From positions 53,306-117,305 of the forward strand of contig CAYZRX010000002.1 in the NCBI GenBank assembly GCA_964480945.1: a DNA stretch of 64,000 nt. The letters run 5' to 3'. Position numbers and translations under genes: made by a program. The notes under the pieces are model-generated. The model was not told where the DNA came from, did not search any database, and saw only the letters and a list, made by a program, of their open reading frames with translations. Source of the stretch: VGWB01 sp964480945. GTDB lineage: Bacteria; Bacteroidota; Ignavibacteria; UBA10030. Position 1 is the first letter of the stretch, and the number at the start of each line of letters is the position of its first letter. Of the stretch, positions 1 through 8,875 are shown in pieces.

Positions 1-1749
1 CGACGAGAAGAGGACGTCCTGGCCGAGCGGCGCCAGGTATGCGACCGTAAACCGGAGCGCGTCCGACCCATACTGGTCGATCACGTCGAGCGGGTCGGGT
101 GAATTGCCGAGCGACTTGCTCATCTTCCGGCCGCCGACATCGCGGATGATGCTCGTGAAGTACACATCGCGGAAGGGGATGAGGTCCTCGTCGCGTTCGC
201 GCGGTTTCCCGTCAAGTCGCGGTTCGCCCCGGAGAAACTCCATGTTTGCCATGATCATCCGGGCAACCCAGAAGAAGATAATATCCGGTCCCGTGACGAG
301 CGTGTCCGTCGGATTGAAGTAGCGCAGATCCTCGCTGTCGCGCGGCCATCCAAGCGTGGAGAACGGCCAGAGCCACGATGAGAACCATGTGTCCAGCACG
401 TCGTCGTCCTGGCGGATGGGAGTGTGTTCATCGAGCTCGAGTTTCTTGCGGGCTTCGTTTTCGTCGCGAGCGGCCGTCAATCGTCCGTCCGGGGCGTAGT
501 ACACGGGGATCCGATGCCCCCACCAGATCTGACGGGAGATGCACCAGTCGCGGATGTTCGTCATCCAGTGCTCGTACACTTTCTCCCACCGCTGCGGATG
601 GAAGCGTATCTTCCCTTCACGCACCACGCGCAGCGCGGGTTCCGCCAGGGGTTTCATCTTCACGAACCACTGATCGGAGAGGTATGGCTCGATCACCGTG
701 TGGCACCGGTAGCATTTTCCGACGTTGTGTTTGTACGGCTCGACTTTCAGCAAGCACCCCTGTGCTTCGAGATCCTTGACGATCTGCTTCCGGCACGCGA
801 AGCGTTCCAGACCGGCGTACTGCTTCGGCACGGACGCGTTGAGGTACCCGCGCTCGTCGAAAATATTGACCTGCTCGAGATTGTGCCGCTGACCGATCAG
901 GAAATCGTTCGGGTCGTGGGCGGGGGTGACCTTGACCATGCCGGTGCCGAACGTCTCGTCGACGTAATCGTCCGCGATGATCGGCAACTTGCGGCCTACG
1001 AGCGGAAGGACCGCGTTCTTGCCGATCAGGTTCTTGTAGCGCTCGTCGCGTGGGCTGACAGCGACGGCCGTGTCGCCCAGCATCGTTTCGGGCCGCGTCG
1101 TCGCCACGACGGCAAACTCCCCCGTTCCTTCGATAGGGTACTTGATGTGCCACAGGTGGCCGTCCGACTCGGCATACTCCACCTCGTCGTCACTCAGCGC
1201 TGTCTGGTGGAACGGGCACCAGTTGACGATGTACTTGCCGCGGTAGACCAAACCCTTCTCGAACATCCTCACGAAAACCTCCCGCACCGCCTCGGACAGT
1301 CCTTCATCCATCGTGAAGCGCTCCCGCTGCCAGTCGCACGAGCAGCCGAGCTTCCGCAATTGCCTGATGATCGTCCGGCCGTACTGTTCTCTCCACTGCC
1401 AGACTCGTTCAACGAACTTCTCGCGTCCGACATCGTGGCGCTTGAGCCCCTCTTTGGCGAGAGCCTTCTCAACGGCGTTCTGCGTGGCGATGCCGGCGTG
1501 ATCGGTGCCCGGGACCCAGCACGCTTCATACCCCTGCATCCGCTTCCACCGAACAAGGATGTCCTGGATCGTGTTGTTCAGGACGTGGCCCATCGTCAGG
1601 ATGCCTGTGATGTTCGGCGGGGGGATGACGATCGTATACGGCGTCTTCTCCCTGTTGACCGTAGCGTGAAAGAGGTTGTGGGAATCCCAATGCCGGTACC
1701 ACTTGTCTTCGACCTCTTTCGGATTGTATGCCTTTGGAAGCTCTTGCAT
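1..1749 (-). CDS. valS: Valyl-tRNA synthetase, C-terminal part outside the window
   Basis: Charges tRNA(Val) with valine in the cytoplasm. The frame is open from the ATG at 1749 to the window edge, giving the first 583 residues, so the C-terminus is missing. It starts MQELPKAYNPKEVEDKWY, the usual ValRS N-terminus. The nucleotide-binding motif reads PPPNITGILTMGH, so Thr stands where the first His of HIGH normally sits. The editing (CP1) domain follows, with TTRPETMLGDTAVAV and a later FGTGMVKVTPAHDPND, and KMSKSLGN lies near the window edge. No clear Shine-Dalgarno precedes the start. ValRS is separated from IleRS and LeuRS by the overall match of the N-terminus and the GTDHAGIATQ segment. 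The identification is secure. Confidence 0.97.
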   Translation of the reverse strand, partial: MQELPKAYNPKEVEDKWYRHWDSHNLFHATVNREKTPYTIVIPPPNITGILTMGHVLNNTIQDILVRWKRMQGYEACWVPGTDHAGIATQNAVEKALAKEGLKRHDVGREKFVERVWQWREQYGRTIIRQLRKLGCSCDWQRERFTMDEGLSEAVREVFVRMFEKGLVYRGKYIVNWCPFHQTALSDDEVEYAESDGHLWHIKYPIEGTGEFAVVATTRPETMLGDTAVAVSPRDERYKNLIGKNAVLPLVGRKLPIIADDYVDETFGTGMVKVTPAHDPNDFLIGQRHNLEQVNIFDERGYLNASVPKQYAGLERFACRKQIVKDLEAQGCLLKVEPYKHNVGKCYRCHTVIEPYLSDQWFVKMKPLAEPALRVVREGKIRFHPQRWEKVYEHWMTNIRDWCISRQIWWGHRIPVYYAPDGRLTAARDENEARKKLELDEHTPIRQDDDVLDTWFSSWLWPFSTLGWPRDSEDLRYFNPTDTLVTGPDIIFFWVARMIMANMEFLRGEPRLDGKPRERDEDLIPFRDVYFTSIIRDVGGRKMSKSLGNSPDPLDVIDQYGSDALRFTVAYLAPLGQDVLFSS

Positions 1750-2062
1750 TTCAGGAGTTGGGGGAAGAAGTGAGGTTCGCTCGACTCAATAAACGAAAAT
1801 TCAGTATGGAAATCAACGACGCGGCCGGGTGCGCTCCTATTCCGTCGAAGTGTCACGACCCTCACCGGAGCACCATCCTCAATTTCGTCGCAGCGCTTGC
1901 GAAGTGGTTTCCTGTACAAAGAGACGGGGCAACGGGAACGGCCGCCGGGAGGATTGCGGACTAAGACGCGAATCGCCGCTTCGAGTCTGGAAGGAGCACG
2001 GCAGAGTGGTGGGGGAGTATGAGACGAAGATGGAGAACGGGAGAGCCCTCGCCAGGTTCACC
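1750..2062. other. Non-coding leader between the M23 peptidase gene and valS
   Basis: This 313-base stretch lies between the end of the M23 gene and the start of valS, both on the minus strand. I see no convincing gene in any frame, no T-box-like leader and no strong terminator. It presumably carries the valS promoter and leader. An overlapping minus-strand frame (1596-1919) runs into valS out of frame and looks like a chance ORF. Confidence 0.5.
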
Positions 2063-3253
2063 CTACCGGCGCGATGGCTCCGTGACAAGCAATGAGATCG
2101 TCAGATCCGATTCATTGCCCGCGAGATCCCATGCGGCAATTTTCAATTCGTGGCGGCCGGGTATGAGGTTCGCGGCCTCAATGACGCCTGCGCCCTCGGG
2201 CAGACGATCGTAGAAGGGAAGCCGGTTCCCGGGCTGTATGTACAGTTTCTCGAATCGACCCCTTCGTCGGAGGGCGGGCGTTCGGTCAAAATACCAACCG
2301 ATCTCGTGGACTTCCACGTCAGGCATAAACTTCTTTGCTGAAACGAAGAGGCGCTCGCCGTCGAGGAATGTTTCGAACCGGTATGCGCCAATCTTGTATT
2401 TCGGCGCGTCAGATCGGTCAGTGACTCTGACACTGACCCCGATGGGCCCTGACACACGCAGCGGGCCACGCGCGAGGTACTCGCTCGGTCCCAATCGTCT
2501 CACGTCGCCGACCCACAGGCTCGCTCTGCCCCTGACACGGGAGGCCCGATCAAGTGGAGACAATGCGATCATGCGAAACACCGGAGGAACCGTGTCCTGC
2601 AAGAGGGAGGCGAAGTGTGGAAGCATGAGGGGATTAATCGGGTTCATACAGGAATCCCGAACTTCAAAATGAAGATGTGCTGAGCCCACCCCCGTGTCGC
2701 CAGTGTAGGCAATGATCTCTCCTTTGCGGACGGGGAACATCGTGCTATCGACGTCGATCTCGAGCGAGTACCTCTTCTGTTGTTTCTGGTATTTTCTGAC
2801 GTAGGTGTCGATCGAGTCTTTGAACTTCTGCAGGTGAGCGTAGAGCGTGACGAACCCGTCGCGGTGACGGATAGAGAGCATCTTGCCGTAGCCCCGCCGT
2901 GAGACTTGGATGTGCCGCACGTAGCCGTCACGCGTCGCATACACCGGATATCCCCTCTGCTTGTTGGTAGAGATGTCGATCCCTTCGTGGAAATGGGTTT
3001 GGCGATAGTCGGCAAATGAAGAGGTGATGGTCGTGCTGGCGTTCGTCGGCCAGATGTAGTCCCGAAGGTCCGTCCGGAGCGTGTCGAAAGGAGCATAGAT
3101 TTCATCGAGAAGGCTGATGGGAGGGCTCGCTTCCTTGCGATGAGAAGGGGAGGAGGAACCGCCGGGGAACGCGAGGAGAACGCACGTGAACAAAAGAGCT
3201 GCTGCGATCTGCATTCTGGTCAGTTCCAACGAAAGCCCTCTCTGATGGTTCAT
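2063..3253 (-). CDS. Exported M23 family zinc metallopeptidase (LytM type)
   Basis: Predicted cell-wall hydrolase or regulator acting in the periplasm, 396 residues. An N-terminal signal or anchor segment (about residues 14-30) is followed by the M23 domain (about 65-200). The expected zinc ligands are present: H89 and D93 in HFHEGID, and the HLH pair at 193-195, with H139 in YAHL as the further catalytic His. About 200 C-terminal residues look like beta-rich accessory domains. The ATG at 3253 is preferred because it sits 5 bases after the stop of the upstream gene; an ATG at 3214 is possible. The frame extends upstream without a stop, but that part overlaps the neighbour and is not protein-like. 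It is the last gene of a compact minus-strand group. Confidence 0.9.
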   Translation of the reverse strand: MNHQRGLSLELTRMQIAAALLFTCVLLAFPGGSSSPSHRKEASPPISLLDEIYAPFDTLRTDLRDYIWPTNASTTITSSFADYRQTHFHEGIDISTNKQRGYPVYATRDGYVRHIQVSRRGYGKMLSIRHRDGFVTLYAHLQKFKDSIDTYVRKYQKQQKRYSLEIDVDSTMFPVRKGEIIAYTGDTGVGSAHLHFEVRDSCMNPINPLMLPHFASLLQDTVPPVFRMIALSPLDRASRVRGRASLWVGDVRRLGPSEYLARGPLRVSGPIGVSVRVTDRSDAPKYKIGAYRFETFLDGERLFVSAKKFMPDVEVHEIGWYFDRTPALRRRGRFEKLYIQPGNRLPFYDRLPEGAGVIEAANLIPGRHELKIAAWDLAGNESDLTISLLVTEPSRR

Positions 3254-3258
3254 CCGGC

Positions 3259-3636
3259 CTAGATCAGTTTCCCGAGCACATACCCGATCGTGATGCCGGT
3301 GAGCAAAGCGACCGTTATCACTCTGTAATTCAGAACGTCTTTCGAGTAGCCCCTCCGGATCGCGACGATGGAGACAAGATACCCAATGCCGTTCAGGAGC
3401 CAGAGGAATGGAAGGGAGAGAACGTGTGCGATGATGGGTCCGACGACGGGAACGAGGCCGATCCATGCCAAGAGGGCTGCGAATGCCTGTCCCAGAATCC
3501 CCACCAGCAGCACCATCAGCGCAACGATGTTCTTGTCGACCCGGTAGTGGACGCCGATCTCAATCAGGAGAATGATCAGGCACCACGCAATAAGCGCGTT
3601 CCGGTAATTGCCCAGGAACTGTCTGATCTTGTTCAT
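3259..3636 (-). CDS. Small integral membrane protein, function unknown
   Basis: A 125-residue very hydrophobic protein with about four membrane segments (roughly residues 13-30, 37-59, 62-88 and 104-123) and only short loops. I do not recognise a family. Its ATG overlaps the stop codon of the fumarylacetoacetate-hydrolase gene as ATGA, and its own stop is 5 bases from the M23 peptidase start. The three genes are therefore probably one transcript. Coupled translation argues that it is a real gene. No catalytic motif is visible. Confidence 0.72.
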   Translation of the reverse strand: MNKIRQFLGNYRNALIAWCLIILLIEIGVHYRVDKNIVALMVLLVGILGQAFAALLAWIGLVPVVGPIIAHVLSLPFLWLLNGIGYLVSIVAIRRGYSKDVLNYRVITVALLTGITIGYVLGKLI

Positions 3637-4322
3637 CCACCGACAGGTGCTTGCTGAACAGTCACGCTCAGTGAGCTGATGGGATTGCCCTCAGGAGAAA
3701 GCAGCTGTGCGTCGAGCCTATCCCCGGGGACCGCCGGCGCAACCCCCTCCGGCGTCCCGGTGAAGATGATGTCCCCACGCTCGAAGGTGAAGAACTGGGA
3801 AATGTATGCAATCAGCTCGTCCACCTTGAAGAGGAAGTTCCGGGTGTTGGACTGCTGCCGGGTCGTTCTGTTGACGTCGAGTCTGAGCCCGAGATTGTGG
3901 GGGTCGGGGACGTCGCTTGCGGGTGCGAAGCTGGAGATCGGTGCCGATGTGTCGAACGCTTTCGACAGCGTCCAGGGCAGCCCCTTTTTCTTCGCGTCGT
4001 TCTGGATGTCCCTCATGGTCATATCAAGTCCGATTCCATATCCGGCCACGTGGTTGAAAGCGTTGCCGCGCTGGATATTTTTCCCCCCTTTCCCGATGAG
4101 TACAGTCATCTCCACTTCATGATGGAATTCCCGCGAGATTGAAGGCGCAAAAACAATTCCCCCGTCGCTGATGAGTGCGGTCGTCGGCTTCAGAAAAAAC
4201 ACGGGCGATTCAGGGATAGCGTCCTTCATCTCCCTTGCATGTTCAGCATAGTTCCTGCCGACGCAAAAGATTTTCTTTATCTCGAGTTCTTCGTCTGTCC
4301 GATTGATGTGCGCGAAGGGCAT
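3633..4322 (-). CDS. Fumarylacetoacetate hydrolase family protein
   Basis: A 229-residue cytoplasmic enzyme of the FAH superfamily, close in size to single-domain FAHD1-type acylpyruvases and oxaloacetate decarboxylases. KIFCVGRNYAEHAREM and the EVEMTVLIGKGG segment match the family, the latter supplying acidic metal ligands. The block around YGIGLDMTMRDIQ and GDIIFTGTPEGVAP is also typical. The substrate cannot be fixed from sequence: it may act on acylpyruvates, oxaloacetate or an aromatic-degradation intermediate. It is the first gene of the minus-strand group, with a promoter-like TTG-N20-TATATTTT just upstream, divergent from purM. Confidence 0.92.
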   Translation of the reverse strand: MPFAHINRTDEELEIKKIFCVGRNYAEHAREMKDAIPESPVFFLKPTTALISDGGIVFAPSISREFHHEVEMTVLIGKGGKNIQRGNAFNHVAGYGIGLDMTMRDIQNDAKKKGLPWTLSKAFDTSAPISSFAPASDVPDPHNLGLRLDVNRTTRQQSNTRNFLFKVDELIAYISQFFTFERGDIIFTGTPEGVAPAVPGDRLDAQLLSPEGNPISSLSVTVQQAPVGG

Positions 4323-4361
4323 GGGCTTTCCGTCTCGGAATCGTTCCTGATTTGATCAGAT

Positions 4362-4392
4362 AAAATATAGGCAAGTCGCGTGATTTTCGCAA
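4362..4392 (-). promoter_or_regulatory. Candidate Bacteroidota-type promoter for the FAH gene
   Basis: On the minus strand TTG (4392-4390) is followed by exactly 20 bases and then TATATTTT (4369-4362). It lies 40 bases before the FAH ATG. The same TTG-N20-TAnnTT layout recurs before other genes in the window. Confidence 0.5.
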
Positions 4393-4549
4393 TAGAATCG
4401 TGAAGCACAGGCAGATACGCGGAACTTTTGGGAAGGAAGGACGCTGCTGGCGATCGCTCGGTATCGCGAGGACGATGACTCAGCCAGCGCGTTGCGCACG
4501 CTCGCGGATCCGCCGCTGTCGTTGAGGAGAGGCGCGGGCAAGATTCTCC

Positions 4550-4580
4550 TTGTTCACATGAAGAAAAACTGGTATCTTCG
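4550..4580 (+). promoter_or_regulatory. Candidate Bacteroidota-type promoter for purM
   Basis: TTG (4550-4552), a 20-base spacer, then TATCTTCG (4573-4580). Transcription would begin shortly after, which favours the purM start at 4602 over the TTG at 4587. Confidence 0.55.
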
Positions 4581-4601
4581 AACCGGTTGCCACAAGATGA
4601 A

Positions 4602-5609
4602 ATGCCGGGAAAAACGACCTACAAGGACGCCGGTGTCGACATCGAAGCCGGAGAACATCTGGTGCGACGGATTAAAGCGGGGGTTCGCTCCACGTTCAGT
4701 CGCCACGTCCTGACGGACATCGGCGCGTTCGGTGCATTCTATCGCGCAGAGTTCAGGGGCTTCCGCAAGCCTGTTCTGGTTTCCAGTGTGGACGGCGTCG
4801 GGACGAAGCTCAAGATCGCGTTCGCGATGAACAGGCACGACACCGTGGGGCAGGACCTGGTCAACCATTGTGTCAACGACATTCTTGTGTGCGGAGCCAA
4901 GCCGCTCTACTTTCTCGATTATTTTGCCACGGGAAAGCTCTCGCCCGATGTCGCCGGACGGGTGATATCGGGATTCGTCAAGGCGTGCAAGGAGAACGGC
5001 TGCTCGCTGGTGGGTGGAGAAACGGCTGAGATGCCCGGCTTCTATGCAGAGGGGGAGTACGATCTCGCAGGCACCATCGTCGGCGTCGTTGATCAAGGGA
5101 GCATCTTGGGCGGGAAGAAGGTCAAGCCCGGCGACGTGCTGATCGGCTTGCCGTCGACAGGGCTGCACACGAACGGATACTCTCTGGCGCGAGCCGTCCT
5201 GTTGAGTCGGTTTGATCTCGATCAGTATTTCGAAGAGCTGAGAGCCACTCTCGGCGACGAGCTCTTAAGGGTGCACCGATCGTATTTTGGGGCGATCTAT
5301 CCCCTTCTTCAAAAAAACAAGATCAACGGGATGTCGCATATCACCGGCGGAGGGATTGAGGGGAACACCGTTCGCGTTCTCCCGAAGGGTTTCAAGCTCA
5401 AGATCGACTGGCGCGCGTGGGAACGGCCGGCGATCTTCCGATTGATTCAACAGGTCGGGAACGTTCCGGAAGTGGATATGCGGCGAACGTTCAATCTTGG
5501 TGTGGGGTTGATCTTGATCAGTTCGCGCACGGCTGCTGACGGGATCCTGCGGGCGTTGAAACGAAAACGGGAATCCCCGTTCATCATAGGGGAGGTCAGT
5601 AGGGGGTAG
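4602..5609 (+). CDS. purM: Phosphoribosylformylglycinamidine cyclo-ligase (AIR synthetase)
   Basis: Catalyses the ATP-dependent ring closure that makes aminoimidazole ribonucleotide, the fifth step of purine synthesis. The 335-residue length is normal. The family signatures are clear: TYKDAGVDIEAG at the N-terminus, VDGVGTKLKIAF, GGETAEMPGFY, the ATP-side GLPSTGLHTNGYSLAR and HITGGGIEGN. ATG 4602 is chosen; a TTG at 4587 in the same frame would add five residues but sits too close to the predicted transcription start. No other pur gene is adjacent, so the purine pathway is dispersed in this genome. Confidence 0.97.
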   Translation: MPGKTTYKDAGVDIEAGEHLVRRIKAGVRSTFSRHVLTDIGAFGAFYRAEFRGFRKPVLVSSVDGVGTKLKIAFAMNRHDTVGQDLVNHCVNDILVCGAKPLYFLDYFATGKLSPDVAGRVISGFVKACKENGCSLVGGETAEMPGFYAEGEYDLAGTIVGVVDQGSILGGKKVKPGDVLIGLPSTGLHTNGYSLARAVLLSRFDLDQYFEELRATLGDELLRVHRSYFGAIYPLLQKNKINGMSHITGGGIEGNTVRVLPKGFKLKIDWRAWERPAIFRLIQQVGNVPEVDMRRTFNLGVGLILISSRTAADGILRALKRKRESPFIIGEVSRG

Positions 5610-5639
5610 CCCAGAGCGCGACTGAAAAGAGGCTTTCCA

Positions 5640-6125
5640 ATGAATCCCGGCTTGGGGGAAAATCCTACCGTCATTCAGCTCATTCAGTGGATTCTTGCGC
5701 CGGCGGTGATGATCAACGCCTGCGGACTACTTTTTTTGGCGACCAGCAACAAATACTCGATGGTGCTGAATCGGATCCGGCTCTTGAATGAAGAGAAACG
5801 GAAGCTCGCGAAGAAGCTTGCCGAGGCGCACTTCGAAGAGACATTACGTCTTGAGAGCCTTGTGCGCCAGATCGGACAGCTGATGGATCGCGGGAAGCTC
5901 CTCAGGAATTCGGTGATGTGCTACACCGGAGCGATCGCACTCTTCATCCTGACATCGCTCCTCATCGGTGGCGGCTTTTTCAGCGCGATGCTTCGATCGA
6001 ACGTTCTGATTGCGGCGTCGTTTCTCCTGGGGATGGCGACGGCCTTTGTCGGAGTTCTCTATTCTTTCTTGGATGCGAAGCGGGGTTACGAAATCGTTCG
6101 GTTCGATGTTCAGGTGGATGAGTAG
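5640..6125 (+). CDS. DUF2721 family membrane protein
   Basis: 161 residues with one membrane segment near the N-terminus (about 18-36), a charged helical stretch (about 48-90, rich in Lys, Glu and Leu, possibly coiled coil) and two further membrane segments (about 97-118 and 122-145). The N-terminal PAVMINACGLLFLATSNKY pattern is that of DUF2721. The family has no established function. It starts 30 bases after purM and its end overlaps or nearly touches the following acetyltransferase, so the three genes may be co-transcribed. Confidence 0.82.
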   Translation: MNPGLGENPTVIQLIQWILAPAVMINACGLLFLATSNKYSMVLNRIRLLNEEKRKLAKKLAEAHFEETLRLESLVRQIGQLMDRGKLLRNSVMCYTGAIALFILTSLLIGGGFFSAMLRSNVLIAASFLLGMATAFVGVLYSFLDAKRGYEIVRFDVQVDE

Positions 6126-6135
6126 CGGGGCTCGA

Positions 6136-6699
6136 ATGGTCACGATCCCCATCGAGGAGGGGCTCTCCCTCCGTTCCCTGGAGCAGGAGGACGCGAAGGA
6201 ACTGTTCGCGCTCACTGACTCGGGCCGCGCGTATCTCCGCCGCTGGCTGCCGTGGCTTGATGCAACGCGGAGCTTACAGGATACCCGCTTGTTCATCGAG
6301 TCGGCCCAGCGCCAATCCGCGGCGAACCTGGGCTTTCAAAGCGGAATCTGGAGCGACGGGCGTCTGGTGGGGGTTATCGGCTATCATCATGTCGACTGGC
6401 CGAATCGTTCCACGAACATCGGCTACTGGCTGGGAGAACAAAACCAGGGCCGGGGATTGATGACGAAGGCGACGCGCGCCCTGGTCGATTATGCGTTCGA
6501 CGTCTGGCACATGAACCGCGTCGAAATCCGCTGCGCGGTCGAGAACATCAAGAGCCGGGCGATCCCGGAGCGCCTGGGATTCAAGAGTGAGGGTCTGCTC
6601 CGTGAGGCCGAGTGGCTTTACGATCATTTTGTGGATCACGTCGTCTATGGGATGGTTGCAAAGGAATGGGATGAGCTTCGCCGCAACGCGACCCGATAG
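6136..6699 (+). CDS. GNAT acetyltransferase, RimJ/RimL-like
   Basis: 187-residue N-acetyltransferase that would use acetyl-CoA to modify an N-terminal or side-chain amine. The fold signatures are visible: LRSLEQEDAKELFALTDS at the N-terminus, then NIGYWLGEQNQGRGLMTKA (the acetyl-CoA binding loop) and NRVEIRCAVENIKSRAIPE. This is the RimL/ribosomal-serine acetyltransferase pattern, but the substrate cannot be told. ATG 6136 is used; an ATG at 6118, overlapping the previous gene, is equally possible and adds six residues. Downstream at 6730-6753 lies a GC-rich hairpin that could act as a terminator or mark the next gene's leader. Confidence 0.9.
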   Translation: MVTIPIEEGLSLRSLEQEDAKELFALTDSGRAYLRRWLPWLDATRSLQDTRLFIESAQRQSAANLGFQSGIWSDGRLVGVIGYHHVDWPNRSTNIGYWLGEQNQGRGLMTKATRALVDYAFDVWHMNRVEIRCAVENIKSRAIPERLGFKSEGLLREAEWLYDHFVDHVVYGMVAKEWDELRRNATR

Positions 6700-6798
6700 T
6701 GCGCGGCATCGTTCCGCTGCGACCGCGCGCCGGGCGAGGTACCATCTCGCCGGCTCATGCTGCGACTGGAAAGGTCCGGATCAGGTTTGAGACAATTC

Positions 6799-8595
6799 AT
6801 GGCTCCCGATTGGCAATCTCCTGATAATCTTGGTTTCCTCTCGCCGGAGGAAATCCGCACGCGCTTGCTTGAGGCGCAGGAGTTCAGCGCCCGGGTGAAC
6901 ACCCTCAGCGAGCTCTCTCTGAAGATTGACGGGGCCCGTTCGCGCGAGGAGATCGTTCGTACGTTGAGAGAGAGCGTCAAGCATCTCATCGACGGTGAGT
7001 GTGCGTTCCTGAGCCTCCTCAGTCAGAACAAGACCCACTATGTTATCAGCACGCTCTCCCCGTTGATGGACGCGATCGAGCTTGACCACAAGCACTTCTC
7101 GGTTGAGATCGGGATGCCCGGATGGGCAATCCAGAACGCCGCAAGTATTGTCGTCGACATCGAATCGGCTCCTTCCTTTCATCCGTCGTTGGAAGGGAAG
7201 CTCAAGGACCTCGGGATCAGTTCGCTCATCATCGTGCCGCTGCGCTCGAGCGAGGATATTCTCGGAGCCCTCCTGTTCGGATCGTCGAAGCCGAACGCGT
7301 ACATCGAAGCGGACCTCTGGCTCGCGCAACTGTTGGCCCTGCAGGTCTCCGTCACCCTTCGCCATACGATGTTGCTCGAGCGGGCCCAGAAGCGCGTCGT
7401 GCAGATCGGGCTTGTCAACCTTGTGGCGAGCAAGCTGACCTCGTCGCTTGACATCGATGAGCTGCTGAACTCGGCCTCCGATTCGATCCAAACGAACTTC
7501 CAGTACTTCGACGTGACGATCTTGTTGGTGAACCGCGAGGAGAACGAGCTGATTCTGACGGCTCACGCGGGGAATTATGTCGATTTCCTGCCTCACGGGT
7601 ACCGGCAGAAGATCAGCCACGGTATTGTCGGATGGGTCGCCGAGCACGGACAGTCCGTGCTGGCCAACGATGTGTCGCTCGATCCGCGCTACCTTGCCTA
7701 TCAATATCACAACACCAACTCGGAACTCGCCCTTCCGATCATCATCGACAACGAAGTTGTAGGCGTCCTGAACGTTGAGGACACGAAGCTCTATGCGTTT
7801 GACGAAACCGACGTCGTCGTGCTGGAGACGCTCTGCGACCAGCTCGCGAGCGCCATTCATAACGCGAAGCTCTTCGATCAGATCAAAAAGGCCAACCAGC
7901 GCCTGGTCGAGCTCGACAGGTTGAAGACGGACTTCGTGGGGATCGTCTCGCACGATTTCCGGACTCCCCTTTCAACGATCATGCTCGCGGCGAAATCCCT
8001 TCTTCGCAGAGAGATCAGCCCGGAACGGCTGCGGGAATACCTGAACATCATCGTGGACCAGGCGGACAAACTCAGCAAGCTTGCGGAGGACACCCTCTCG
8101 TTTGCCAAGATCGAGTCGGGTCAGCTCAACTACCAGTTCAAAGTGGTGAACGTCGAGGCCATCATCCAGGAGGCAGTCTCGATGGTGAAGGTCTCGGCGG
8201 GGCACTCCTTCGAATCTTCCGTCGACCTGAACTGTTCCTTCGTACGAGGGGACCAGAACAAGCTGCGTCAGGTGCTGCAGAACCTGATCTCCAATGCTGT
8301 GAAGTACTCTCCGGCGGGGGGGCAGATCAAGGTGATCGTGACACCGAGCGATCAACCCGACGAAGTGCTCTTTGCCGTCGGCGATCAGGGTCTCGGGATC
8401 CCGGAAGAGTACCTGGGAAGGCTCTTTCAGAAGTATACCCGGGTTGATTCGGGCGAAGCGGGGAAGATCAAGGGCACGGGCCTCGGGCTCTGGATTTGCC
8501 GCGAGATCATCAAGGCGCACGGCGGAAGAATCTGGGTCGAAAGCGAAGTGGGGAAGGGGAGCACATTCAAATTCTGCGTGAAGAAGGGAAACTAG
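6799..8595 (+). CDS. GAF-domain sensor histidine kinase
   Basis: 598-residue soluble histidine kinase. There are no membrane segments. Two GAF domains (about residues 35-185 and 205-350) sense an unknown small ligand or redox state. A HisKA dimerisation domain follows with the phospho-acceptor H385 in VSHDFRTPLS. The ATPase domain has the N box (LRQVLQNLISNAVKYSP) and G boxes (GDQGLGIPEE and GTGLGLWICRE). The ATG at 6799 is chosen; one at 6757 in frame adds 14 residues. No response regulator lies nearby, so it is an orphan kinase whose partner must be elsewhere. Confidence 0.93.
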   Translation: MAPDWQSPDNLGFLSPEEIRTRLLEAQEFSARVNTLSELSLKIDGARSREEIVRTLRESVKHLIDGECAFLSLLSQNKTHYVISTLSPLMDAIELDHKHFSVEIGMPGWAIQNAASIVVDIESAPSFHPSLEGKLKDLGISSLIIVPLRSSEDILGALLFGSSKPNAYIEADLWLAQLLALQVSVTLRHTMLLERAQKRVVQIGLVNLVASKLTSSLDIDELLNSASDSIQTNFQYFDVTILLVNREENELILTAHAGNYVDFLPHGYRQKISHGIVGWVAEHGQSVLANDVSLDPRYLAYQYHNTNSELALPIIIDNEVVGVLNVEDTKLYAFDETDVVVLETLCDQLASAIHNAKLFDQIKKANQRLVELDRLKTDFVGIVSHDFRTPLSTIMLAAKSLLRREISPERLREYLNIIVDQADKLSKLAEDTLSFAKIESGQLNYQFKVVNVEAIIQEAVSMVKVSAGHSFESSVDLNCSFVRGDQNKLRQVLQNLISNAVKYSPAGGQIKVIVTPSDQPDEVLFAVGDQGLGIPEEYLGRLFQKYTRVDSGEAGKIKGTGLGLWICREIIKAHGGRIWVESEVGKGSTFKFCVKKGN

Positions 8596-8631
8596 CGCTA
8601 TTTCCAAAAAATGGTCTCGTGTTCTTTAAAC

Positions 8632-8822
8632 CTCACCCTGTCCCTCTCCTAATGCCGAAGGCATCCCTTCGGGAGAGGAGAGGGGACAAAATCCCTTCCC
8701 CTCCTAGGGGAAGGTTAGGATGGGGTCTTCTCAATCGAATTCCAATTCACAACAAAATACTCAGCCGAAGGCTTGAGCCCGAGGCTCATCCGCCTCAGGT
8801 GGAGATGAGCCTTTGGCTCAAA
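8632..8822. repeat. Intergenic palindromic repeat cluster
   Basis: Between the kinase and the transporter gene lie several nested palindromes. CCCTCTCC at 8640-8650 pairs with GGAGAGGAGAGGGG near 8670-8685, enclosing a small GCCGAAGGC-type hairpin. CCCTTCCCCTCCTAGGGGAAGG forms another. A third (about 8773-8820) pairs TTGAGCC with GGCTCAA. The third resembles a stretch near 27585 (shared AGCCCGAGGCT plus ATCC), so it may belong to a dispersed family. Confidence 0.55.
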
Positions 8823-8875
8823 GATTACTTTCTTGAATAGGCACTAGTTACCGCCGCCCCACAGGCACAACGTGC

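Noticed and set aside
424..1773. 449-codon plus-strand ORF opposite valS
   Set aside because: It is the antisense shadow of a certain valS gene in GC-rich DNA. Similar long shadows opposite the M16 genes (11294-12334, 13109-14113), pgk (19804-21012, minus) and glnA (42187-43743) were rejected for the same reason.
1750..2062. T-box leader for valS
   Set aside because: No T-box sequence or specifier-loop arrangement is visible, and T-boxes are not expected in this phylum.
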